From Pseudomonas fluorescens (GTDB lineage: Bacteria > Pseudomonadota > Gammaproteobacteria > Pseudomonadales > Pseudomonadaceae): DNA of 64,000 bases. The stretch spans positions 1 to 64,000 of the forward strand of contig NZ_LACH01000068.1 of assembly GCF_000968015.1 (NCBI RefSeq). Direction: 5' to 3'. A program made the position numbers and the translations under genes. The notes beneath the pieces are model-generated. The model had not been told where the DNA came from. It saw nothing but the letters and a program-made list of their open reading frames with translations, and did no database searches. Positions 17,582-25,184 of the stretch are shown one piece after another. Each line of letters opens with the position of its first letter. The first letter of the stretch is position 1.

Positions 17582-17675
17582 CAAAAGATCGCAGCCTCGT
17601 TTCACTCGACAGCTCCTACAGGGGAATGCATTTCTAAGTAGGAGCTGTCGAGTGAAACGAGGCTGCGATCTTTTG
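17582..17675. repeat. Long palindromic repeat, family 2, copy 1
   Basis: A perfect 38-bp inverted repeat (17582-17619 with 17638-17675) has AAAAGATCGCAGCCTCG at the outer end and AGCTCCTAC at the inner end. It lies between convergent rlmJ and msrA. The ends of the stem give T-runs on both strands, so it can terminate transcription both ways. Confidence 0.9.
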
Positions 17676-17685
17676 CTTTAAGCGG

Positions 17686-18333
17686 TCAAATCGGGCAAGT
17701 CACGCCTGTACCGCCAATCCCGCAATACCCTTCAGGGTTTTTGGCCAGGTACTGCTGGTGATAAGCCTCGGCAAAGAAGAACGTCGGCGCTTCGTCGATT
17801 TCAGTGGTGATCGTGCCTTTGCCAGCCTTGGTCAACTCGGCCTGGAACACTTGCTCGCTGTGCTTGGCGGCTGCCAACTGGGTCGGGTTGGTAGCGTAGA
17901 TGACCGAGCGGTACTGCGTGCCGATGTCATTGCCCTGACGCATGCCCTGAGTCGGGTTGTGCAGTTCCCAGAACATCTTCAGCAGCGCTTCGTAGCTGAC
18001 TTTTGCCGGCTCGTAGACCACCAGTACCACTTCGCTGTGGCCGGTCAGGCCCGAGCAGACTTCTTCATACGTCGGGTTCGGCGTAAAGCCGCCGGCGTAG
18101 CCCACCGCCGTACTGACCACGCCTTCGCGCTGCCAGAACTTGCGCTCTGCACCCCAGAAGCAGCCGAGGCCGAAGATCGCGAAATCCACGTCCATCGCGA
18201 ACGGGCCGAGCAGCGGGGCGTCGTGGACGAAGTGTTTTTCCGGCACGGTCATTGGGGTTTCGCGGCCAGGCAGAGCTTGTTCTTTAGTCGGGAGCACGTT
18301 TTTGTTCACCAGAATTTCCGAGCGCAAGACCAT
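17686..18333 (-). CDS. msrA: Peptide methionine sulfoxide reductase MsrA
   Basis: MsrA repairs the S-form of methionine sulfoxide in proteins using thioredoxin. The 215-residue protein has the catalytic GCFWG motif with Cys58 and two recycling cysteines near the C-terminus (GYCGIGGTGVTC). The ~45 residues before the core domain are usual for the longer MsrA form. No secretion signal is seen. Adjacent dipA matches the PAO1 order PA5018-PA5017. Confidence 0.95.
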   Translation of the reverse strand: MVLRSEILVNKNVLPTKEQALPGRETPMTVPEKHFVHDAPLLGPFAMDVDFAIFGLGCFWGAERKFWQREGVVSTAVGYAGGFTPNPTYEEVCSGLTGHSEVVLVVYEPAKVSYEALLKMFWELHNPTQGMRQGNDIGTQYRSVIYATNPTQLAAAKHSEQVFQAELTKAGKGTITTEIDEAPTFFFAEAYHQQYLAKNPEGYCGIGGTGVTCPI

Positions 18334-18417
18334 GATCAGTCCCCTCAGTCAGGTTGAATGTAAATTGTCAGACACGCAGTTTGCCCAATGCCGTCCAGTT
18401 ACGCACTACCCGTGTGC

Positions 18418-18512
18418 CCCTGTGGGAGCGAGCTTGCTCGCGATAGCGGCGTATCAGTGACATGGATGCTGACTGACACGCCGCTATCGCGAGCAAGCTC
18501 GCTCCCACAGGG
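18418..18512. repeat. REP pair, perfect 35-bp inverted repeat
   Basis: The arms 18418-18452 and 18478-18512 carry the classic TGTGGGAGCGAGCTTGCTCG core. It lies between co-directional dipA and msrA (both minus strand). Confidence 0.9.
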
Positions 18513-18547
18513 ATTGGCGGTGTTCCACAGGGATTTGCGGTGTGCTG

Positions 18548-21241
18548 TCAGGCGATCGGGCCGCGCGGATAGCGCTTGAGCTTTTCGATCAGCTCGGTGC
18601 CGGGGATCGGTCGGTCGAACAGGTAGCCCTGGCCGACGTCGCAACGGTGACGGCGCAGGAACGCCAACTGCTCGGCAGTTTCGATGCCTTCAGCCACGAC
18701 CTTGAGTTTCAGGTTGTGGGCCATGGCGATCACTGCGGAGGTGATTTCCATGTCGTCCTGGTTGTCGGGGATTTCGTGAATGAAGCTTCGATCAATCTTA
18801 ATGATGTCGATCGGGAATTTTTTCAAGTAACTGAGCGACGAGTAACCGGTGCCGAAGTCATCCATGGCCAGGGTCAGGCCCAGGCGCTTGAGCTGATCAA
18901 GCTGCAAGTGAGTGTCTTCGGTGGCTTCCAGCAGCAGGCCTTCGGTGAGTTCAAGCTCCAGCAGGTTTGCCGGCAGCGCTTCTTCTTTGAGGATGTTGGC
19001 GATGGACGACACCAGGTCCGGATCGGAGAACTGCTTGGGCGACAGGTTGATTGCCACCTGAAGATTGCCCAGGCCAGCGGCGGTCAGGTCTTTGCTCATG
19101 CGGCAGGCCTGGCGGGCGATCCATTTGCCGATGGGAATGATCAGCCCGGTTTCTTCGGCGACGCTGATGAACTGATCCGGGCGGATCATGCCTTTTTCCG
19201 GATGGTTCCAGCGCAGCAAGGCTTCCATTCCGAGCAGGCGACCGCTGCGCAGGCAGAGCTTGGGCTGGTAGAACACGTCCAGCTCGTTCTGGGTCAGGGC
19301 GCGGCGCAGGTTGTTTTCGACGAACAACTTGTAACTGGCTTCGGCGTTCAGCGCTTCGGTGAACACCTGGACCTGGTGTTTACCGTTGGCCTTGGCCTTG
19401 TGCAGCGCCAGACCGGCGTTGCGCATCAGGGTTTGCGGATCACGACCGTGCAACGGCGCGCAGGCCAGGCCCACGGAGCCGGTGACGCTGATCAGCTGGT
19501 TGTCGACGAACATCGGCTTGTCGAGGGTCGCCAGCAATTGATTGGCAATCTGTTGGCCCGCACGCAGGTCGGTGTCGTCCAGCAGCACGGCGAATTCGTT
19601 ACTGGCGAACCGCGCCAGGCTGCCGCTCGGGCTCAGGCTGTTGCGCAGGCGTCGGGCCAGGCTGATTAGCAGTTTGTCACCGGTCTGGTGGCCGAGGCTG
19701 TCGTTGATTCGCTTGAAGTTGTCGATGTCCACCAGCAACAAGCTGATCGGGGTATCGCTGTCTCGGGCGAAACGTTCATCGAGGTTGCGAATGAAGGCCG
19801 GGCGGTTGCCGAGGTTGGTCAGGTTATCGGTATAGGCCAAACGCTCGATGCGCTGCTGAGCGAGCTTGTTCTGGGTGATGTCTTCGTAGATACCGATGTA
19901 ATGCGTCAGCTCGCGGTTGTCGCCGTAAACCTTGGAAATCGATAACTGGCCCCAGTAGGGTTCGAGGTTTTTACGGCGGCTTTTGAACTCACCCTGCCAG
20001 CTGTTGCTCTTGGCCAGCGCCGAGTGCGCGTCGAACAACAGTTCGCTGAGGTTTTCCAGGGCAGGCAGTTCCGACAGCCGCTGGCCGTGGACTTCTTCGG
20101 TGGTGTACTGGGTGATCGCCGTGAAGCTCGGGTTGACGTATTCCACCACGCCATCGCAATTGACCAGCAAAAAGGCGTTGGCGCTTTGCTCTACCGCACG
20201 CTGGAACAGGTGCAGGGCGCTGGTGGCGGTGCGGCGGTTGTGGTTGTTGATGACTTGGGCAAACTGATCCGCCAACTCACCAGCGAAAGCAATTTCGTCC
20301 GATTGCCAGGCGCGGGTCGTGCCGGTCTGTTCCAGGCAGAGTACGCCGACCACTTGGCCATCGACGCGGATGCTGGCATCGAGCATGGCGTTCACATCAC
20401 GCGAGCGCAGGTGTTCGGCCATTTCCCGGGTGCGCGGGTCGCGCAAGGCGTTGTGGGCGTCGATGGCGCGGCCGGTGTGCAAGGCCTCCACGTAGTCGGG
20501 GAAGTGACTGACGTCGATCGGCTCCGGCAGCAGGTATTCCTGGCTGGCGCGGTGATAGGCCGAAATCGGCACGAGCAGTGAACCTTCGAAATTCCACAGG
20601 CTGGCGCAGTCGATTTCGTAAATGTCACAGGCACTGCGGGTGATCAGTTCGGCGGCTTCTTTCAGGGAGTTGTTGCTGCTATAGCGCTGGCGGGTCAGCA
20701 GCAAAATCAAGTCTTGCTGGGCGCGCACCCGGTCCAGGTGCAGAAGCTGTTCCTGCTGGGCGCGCTGATTGAGTTCCAGGGCGATCTGTAGGCGAGAGTT
20801 CTGGGTTTCGAGGTCCAGGGCCGGCAGCAGTTGCTCGCCCTCGAACAGGCCGTCGACCACCAGCAGGTAGCCGCGCAGCAGGTGTCGATTGTGTTGTTTG
20901 TAGGCTTCGCCCAGTTCCAGCAGGTTCAAGGAACCGGCGGCGGTGTGCAGGGTGTAGCGGATCAGGTAATGCGGGCTTTCGGTGAGTTGCTGCTGAACCG
21001 CGTCATGCAGCTGATAGCGCGCTTCGGGTTCCATCAGGCTGGCGTAGGGCGAGCCGACCAGAGCACAGAGTTCCACAGCCGGCAGGCCGAACTGTCGTTC
21101 GCAATTGGGATCGAGAAACAGTAGCGCCCAACTCGCTTCATTCAGCCGTTCGAAACGAAGCATGCCGAGCCGCGAGGGCACAGGCAACTGCGTCACTACC
21201 TCGGCCACCATACGGCTGGCGGCATCGGGTTGGCTTTTCAT
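18548..21241 (-). CDS. dipA: c-di-GMP phosphodiesterase DipA-like (PAS-GAF-PAS-GGDEF-EAL)
   Basis: The 897-residue cytoplasmic protein has an N-terminal PAS-like part (about 1-115), a coiled segment, a GAF-like domain (about 190-335), a PAS domain (about 345-460), a GGDEF domain and an EAL domain. The GGDEF signature reads ASNEF (546-550), so cyclase activity is unlikely. The EAL site is intact: MEALLRW (EAL at 673-675), DDFGTGYSSL and KIDRSF. It should therefore break down c-di-GMP, with the degenerate GGDEF acting as a GTP sensor. Place and architecture match PAO1 PA5017 (DipA/Pch), a biofilm dispersion phosphodiesterase. No clear ribosome site precedes ATG 21241. Confidence 0.87.
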   Translation of the reverse strand: MKSQPDAASRMVAEVVTQLPVPSRLGMLRFERLNEASWALLFLDPNCERQFGLPAVELCALVGSPYASLMEPEARYQLHDAVQQQLTESPHYLIRYTLHTAAGSLNLLELGEAYKQHNRHLLRGYLLVVDGLFEGEQLLPALDLETQNSRLQIALELNQRAQQEQLLHLDRVRAQQDLILLLTRQRYSSNNSLKEAAELITRSACDIYEIDCASLWNFEGSLLVPISAYHRASQEYLLPEPIDVSHFPDYVEALHTGRAIDAHNALRDPRTREMAEHLRSRDVNAMLDASIRVDGQVVGVLCLEQTGTTRAWQSDEIAFAGELADQFAQVINNHNRRTATSALHLFQRAVEQSANAFLLVNCDGVVEYVNPSFTAITQYTTEEVHGQRLSELPALENLSELLFDAHSALAKSNSWQGEFKSRRKNLEPYWGQLSISKVYGDNRELTHYIGIYEDITQNKLAQQRIERLAYTDNLTNLGNRPAFIRNLDERFARDSDTPISLLLVDIDNFKRINDSLGHQTGDKLLISLARRLRNSLSPSGSLARFASNEFAVLLDDTDLRAGQQIANQLLATLDKPMFVDNQLISVTGSVGLACAPLHGRDPQTLMRNAGLALHKAKANGKHQVQVFTEALNAEASYKLFVENNLRRALTQNELDVFYQPKLCLRSGRLLGMEALLRWNHPEKGMIRPDQFISVAEETGLIIPIGKWIARQACRMSKDLTAAGLGNLQVAINLSPKQFSDPDLVSSIANILKEEALPANLLELELTEGLLLEATEDTHLQLDQLKRLGLTLAMDDFGTGYSSLSYLKKFPIDIIKIDRSFIHEIPDNQDDMEITSAVIAMAHNLKLKVVAEGIETAEQLAFLRRHRCDVGQGYLFDRPIPGTELIEKLKRYPRGPIA

Positions 21242-21426
21242 ATGGAGGGAAACTCGCTTCGAATAGGCTGATCGCGCCGGGCTCTCGCCCTCTTTACTGT
21301 TACCTGCGGCAAGGTTGCATCATTGCGACACTGACTGACAAGAGACATGAAGGCCAAGTGCTATAAGAATATGTCGGCCGGCGGCGGGATTTCTCCAATG
21401 GATGGCTAAAAGTAATCGTTTGGAGC

Positions 21427-21524
21427 CCTGTGGCGAGCGAGCTTGCTCGCGCTGGGCTGCGCAGCGGCCCAAAAATCTTGTGAGCGCTGCGCACTCAAGC
21501 GGGAGCAAGCTCCCTCGCGACAGG
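21427..21524. repeat. REP pair, mixed variant
   Basis: CCTGTGGCGAGCGAGCTTGC at 21427 faces GGGAGCAAGCTCCCTCGCGACAGG ending at 21524. The arms are less similar than in the other REP pairs. It lies between two minus-strand genes (the phosphatase and dipA). I see no gene in 21242-21530. Confidence 0.8.
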
Positions 21525-21530
21525 TTTGGT

Positions 21531-22937
21531 TTAACGCAAAGGAATGCCTACCGATTGCAGCAGTTGGCCATCCCGGTCGTGATAACTGACACGAACCTGT
21601 TCGGCATCGACGATCAAATGGGCAAAGTTGTCCTTGCTGACCACCTGGCTGGTCAGTTCATGCTGATAGTCGCCAGCGGCTGTTCGCGCCAATGGTTGAT
21701 TGAGGATGAAGGTGGATGCCTTGGCGTACGGCAGCAGTTTGCTGTTGCACAAGGGTGAGGAAACGATGGTGTGCACCTCGAAGTCCGGGTCGTCGCTGTG
21801 GGTCAGACGACTCGTCAAAGAGCCGTGGACATCGCCGGAAACAAAGAAGACGTTCTTGATGCGGTGTGTACGAATTGTCTCCAGCAGCCGCAGACGCTGT
21901 TCGGGAAAAGCCTTCCACGCGTCATCGCCATGGGCTTTGCGGTCGGGGTAGAACATCACGCTGGTGACCACGAATTTGACCCTGGCCGGGGTGTGAATCA
22001 ACCATTTGCACAAGGCCTGTTCCTGCGCTTCGTCGAGGATGCGTCGATCATTGGCCGACAGGTTGCGCCGGGTTCGACTGTCAGTGACAAACCATTCGAT
22101 ATCGCCTTCGGCGAATTGATACCAATAGTGTTCCAGTTTTCTATTTATTTGCCCGCCAGCAAGAAGTGCATGCGCCGGGCTATGACTGGCTTGATACACC
22201 TCATACGCCGCGATGGCGTTTTTATATAAATAGGCATCGGCCTTACTTTCGTTGGTGGGCCAATTGTCTTCAATTTCGTGATCATCGAGGATCATGTAAG
22301 TCGGCACGCCGGACATTAACTTTGCGATATTGGGTTGGGAAAACGCTGCTCGGTACTTACTGAGTATTTCCTTGTATTCCCGGTCGGGAGCAATGACGTT
22401 CAGATCATCGACATAGATTTGATCGCCGGTCATCAACATGGCGCTGATGGGCGGTTCGGCCTGCTGCGCCAGATTCGTGATCGAGGCGAAAATCCGGTCC
22501 CCCAGATGCGGTGCAGAGGGGACGCCAGCGGTCATGCGCAGGTATCGACATGAACCGACGATATAGGCCCGTGGAATCGTGGCTTTGCTGGACTGCGTGC
22601 GAAACCGGTAGATAGCGCGGGGCCATTGCAGCGGCAGCTCCTGGACCGTTTCCACGGTGTGCACCGGGCTCATGGGGCTGAACCAGCCTGCCTGGTATTG
22701 GTACTCGGTATCGGTGGCAAGGTCGTTGAGTGCAATCACATCGGACATATCACGCAAGATCGTCAACTTTGCAAATACACCTTTGGACCAGCGCTCTTCG
22801 CCCTGCCTGCGATAACGAACGCCTGCAAATGCCGGTGCATTGTTTTGAAGTTCGCCGCGCAAGAAGATGCGTGCGTGGTTAGTTGTGGTGTGGCCAATAA
22901 TAGGGCCGACAGTCGGTTTGAACATGTTCGAATCCAT
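21531..22937 (-). CDS. PhoD-like metallophosphatase
   Basis: The 468-residue protein has the alkaline phosphatase D fold: an N-terminal sandwich (VGPIIGHTTTNHARIFLRG), then metal-binding motifs GDQIYVDD, LDDHEIEDNW and SGDVHGS. It lacks a Tat or Sec signal, unlike secreted PhoD, so a cytoplasmic phosphodiesterase or phosphatase is more likely. The substrate is unknown. ATG 22937 has no ribosome site, and ATG 22925 (residue 5) has GGA upstream, so the true start may be four residues later. The 268-bp gap to aceF holds only the aceF terminator. Confidence 0.85.
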   Translation of the reverse strand: MDSNMFKPTVGPIIGHTTTNHARIFLRGELQNNAPAFAGVRYRRQGEERWSKGVFAKLTILRDMSDVIALNDLATDTEYQYQAGWFSPMSPVHTVETVQELPLQWPRAIYRFRTQSSKATIPRAYIVGSCRYLRMTAGVPSAPHLGDRIFASITNLAQQAEPPISAMLMTGDQIYVDDLNVIAPDREYKEILSKYRAAFSQPNIAKLMSGVPTYMILDDHEIEDNWPTNESKADAYLYKNAIAAYEVYQASHSPAHALLAGGQINRKLEHYWYQFAEGDIEWFVTDSRTRRNLSANDRRILDEAQEQALCKWLIHTPARVKFVVTSVMFYPDRKAHGDDAWKAFPEQRLRLLETIRTHRIKNVFFVSGDVHGSLTSRLTHSDDPDFEVHTIVSSPLCNSKLLPYAKASTFILNQPLARTAAGDYQHELTSQVVSKDNFAHLIVDAEQVRVSYHDRDGQLLQSVGIPLR

Positions 22938-23106
22938 TCGAATTAATGCTAACTAAGCAAAATAGGCTGATGAAGGTTTAACGATAATTAGTTGGACTGA
23001 GCTTAGTTATTGGCTTGCAAGAAATATCGAGCAGAAGTGGACTGGAGTTGTGGGCGACGTAAGCCGCGAATGTAGGAAAGGGGTGTTGGGTGACTTTCTT
23101 CAAGGC

Positions 23107-23135
23107 AAAAAAAGCCCCGCCAAACTGGCGGGGTT
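23107..23135 (-). terminator. Rho-independent terminator of aceEF
   Basis: Read on the minus strand, CCCCGCC/GGCGGGG with a 5-nt loop is followed by seven T. A second perfect 8-bp hairpin lies at 23176-23197, just after the aceF stop. Confidence 0.88.
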
Positions 23136-23205
23136 GAGGTACGAGCGTGGCGCTCGGAAAACGTGGAACGCGACGGGCCCTCCGGTGAAGGAGGGCCGAT
23201 CGGTG

Positions 23206-25173
23206 TTACAGCAGGATGGTGCGGATGTCCGCCAGCAGGTCGCTCAGACGCTTGGTGAAGCGTGCAGCAGCGGCGCCGTTGATCACACGGTGATCGTAGG
23301 ACAGCGACAGTGGCAGCATCAGTTTCGGCTGGAAGGCTTTGCCGTCCCAGACTGGCTGGATGGTTGCCTTGGAAACACCGAGGATCGCCACTTCCGGCGC
23401 GTTGACGATCGGCGTGAAGCCGGTGCCGCCAATGTGGCCGAGGCTGGAAATGGTGAAGCAGGCGCCTTGCATGTCGTCAGCGGTGAGCTTTTTGTCGCGG
23501 GCCTTGGCGGCCAGCACAGCGGCTTCGGCTGCCAGTTGCAACAGGCTCTTCTGATCGACGTTCTTGATGACCGGTACCAGCAGGCCTTCAGGGGTGTCGA
23601 CGGCGAAGCCGATGTTCACGTACTTCTTGCGGATGATCGCTTTGCCGCTTGGTGCCAGCGAACTGTTGAAGTCCGGCAGTTCCTTGAGCAGGTGCGCGCA
23701 GGATTTGAGCAGCAGTGGCAGGATGGTCAGCTTGACGCCAGCCTTCTCTGCAACGGCTTTTTGAGCGATACGGAACGCTTCCAGGTCGGTGATATCAGCC
23801 GAATCGAACTGAGTCACGTGTGGAATGTTCAGCCAGCTGCGGTGCAGGCTCGACGCGCCGATTTGCATCAGGCGGGTCATCGGCACTTCTTCGATTTCAC
23901 CGAAGCGGCTGAAGTCCACGACCGGAATCGGCGGGATGCCCGCGCCGCCGGTTGCGCCAGCAGCAGCGGCCGGTGCTTCCTTGGCCTTCTGCATCATGGC
24001 TTTGACGTAAACCTGCACGTCTTCTTTCAGGATGCGACCGTGCGGACCGCTGGCGCCGACAGCGTTCAGCTCGACGCCGAACTCGCGAGCCAGTTGGCGC
24101 ACCGCAGGACCTGCGTGAACCTTGGCGCCCGGTTTGGCCGGTGCTGCAGCTGGTGCGGCCGGTGCCGGAGCAGCAGGCGCAGCGGCGGCTGGGGCTGGAG
24201 CTGAAGCGCTAGGAGCAGCAGCGGCCGGAGCCGGGGCAGCAGCAGGCGCAGCGCCTTTGACTTTCAGCTTCAGGATCAGGTCGCCAGTACCGACTTCGTC
24301 ATCCAGCTTGATGGAAACGCTTTCCACCACGCCAGCGGCAGGCGATGGAATTTCCATGCTCGCCTTGTCGGATTCCAGGGTGATCAGCGACTGATCGGCT
24401 TCAACGGTGTCGCCGGCCTTGACCAGGACTTCGATGATCTTGGCCTTGCCCGAAGAGCCAATGTCCGGGACATGAATGTCCTGAACGCTGTCAGCAACCG
24501 GTGCAGCCGGGGCCGCAGCGGCTGGCGCTGGAGCAGCGGCAGCAGGTGCAGCTGCCTGAGCTGGCGCGGCCGCAGCCGGTGCCGCAGCACCTGCCACTTC
24601 CAGATCCAGGATCAGGTCGCCGGTGCCGACTTCGTCGTTAAGCTTGACGCTGATGGCCTTGACCACGCCAGCGGCGGGCGAAGGGATTTCCATGCTGGCC
24701 TTGTCGGATTCCAGGGTGATCAGCGACTGATCAGCCTCGACGGTGTCGCCGACCTTGACCTGGATCTCGATGATCTGGGCCTTGCCCGACGAACCGATGT
24801 CCGGCACGTGCACTTGCTGAACCGAAGCGGCAGCAGGCGCGGCAGCTGGAGCTGGAGCCGCGGCGGCAGGAGCAGCAGCCGGTTTCGCTTCAGCTTTTGG
24901 CGCCGGCGCAGCGGCAGCCGCAGGAGCCGCAGCAGCGGCACCTTCGACTTCCAGCTCCAGCAGTTCGTCGCCTTCTTTCAGGCGATCGCCCAGCTTCACT
25001 TTGATGCTTTTGACGATGCCGGCCTTGGGAGCAGGAATTTCCATGCTCGCCTTGTCCGACTCAAGCGTCAGGATGCTCTGGTCGGCTTCGACACGGTCGC
25101 CGACCTTCACAAATAGTTCGATTACTTCACCTTCACCGCTGCCGATGTCAGGTACGCGAATGAGTTCGCTCAC
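23206..25173 (-). CDS. aceF: Pyruvate dehydrogenase E2, dihydrolipoyl acetyltransferase AceF
   Basis: E2 takes the acetyl group from AceE on swinging lipoyl arms and gives it to CoA. The 655-residue protein has three tandem lipoyl domains, each with the lipoylated lysine in ESDKASMEIP, joined by long Ala/Pro linkers. A peripheral-subunit binding domain (AGPAVRQLAREFGVEL) and the catalytic domain ending in DHRVING with the active His follow. Three lipoyl domains exceed the two I recall for P. aeruginosa. The second and third domains are nearly identical, suggesting recent duplication. It is 11 nt downstream of aceE and shares its promoter. Confidence 0.97.
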   Translation of the reverse strand: MSELIRVPDIGSGEGEVIELFVKVGDRVEADQSILTLESDKASMEIPAPKAGIVKSIKVKLGDRLKEGDELLELEVEGAAAAAPAAAAAPAPKAEAKPAAAPAAAAPAPAAAPAAASVQQVHVPDIGSSGKAQIIEIQVKVGDTVEADQSLITLESDKASMEIPSPAAGVVKAISVKLNDEVGTGDLILDLEVAGAAAPAAAAPAQAAAPAAAAPAPAAAAPAAPVADSVQDIHVPDIGSSGKAKIIEVLVKAGDTVEADQSLITLESDKASMEIPSPAAGVVESVSIKLDDEVGTGDLILKLKVKGAAPAAAPAPAAAAPSASAPAPAAAAPAAPAPAAPAAAPAKPGAKVHAGPAVRQLAREFGVELNAVGASGPHGRILKEDVQVYVKAMMQKAKEAPAAAAGATGGAGIPPIPVVDFSRFGEIEEVPMTRLMQIGASSLHRSWLNIPHVTQFDSADITDLEAFRIAQKAVAEKAGVKLTILPLLLKSCAHLLKELPDFNSSLAPSGKAIIRKKYVNIGFAVDTPEGLLVPVIKNVDQKSLLQLAAEAAVLAAKARDKKLTADDMQGACFTISSLGHIGGTGFTPIVNAPEVAILGVSKATIQPVWDGKAFQPKLMLPLSLSYDHRVINGAAAARFTKRLSDLLADIRTILL

Positions 25174-25184
25174 AGAGTGTCTCC

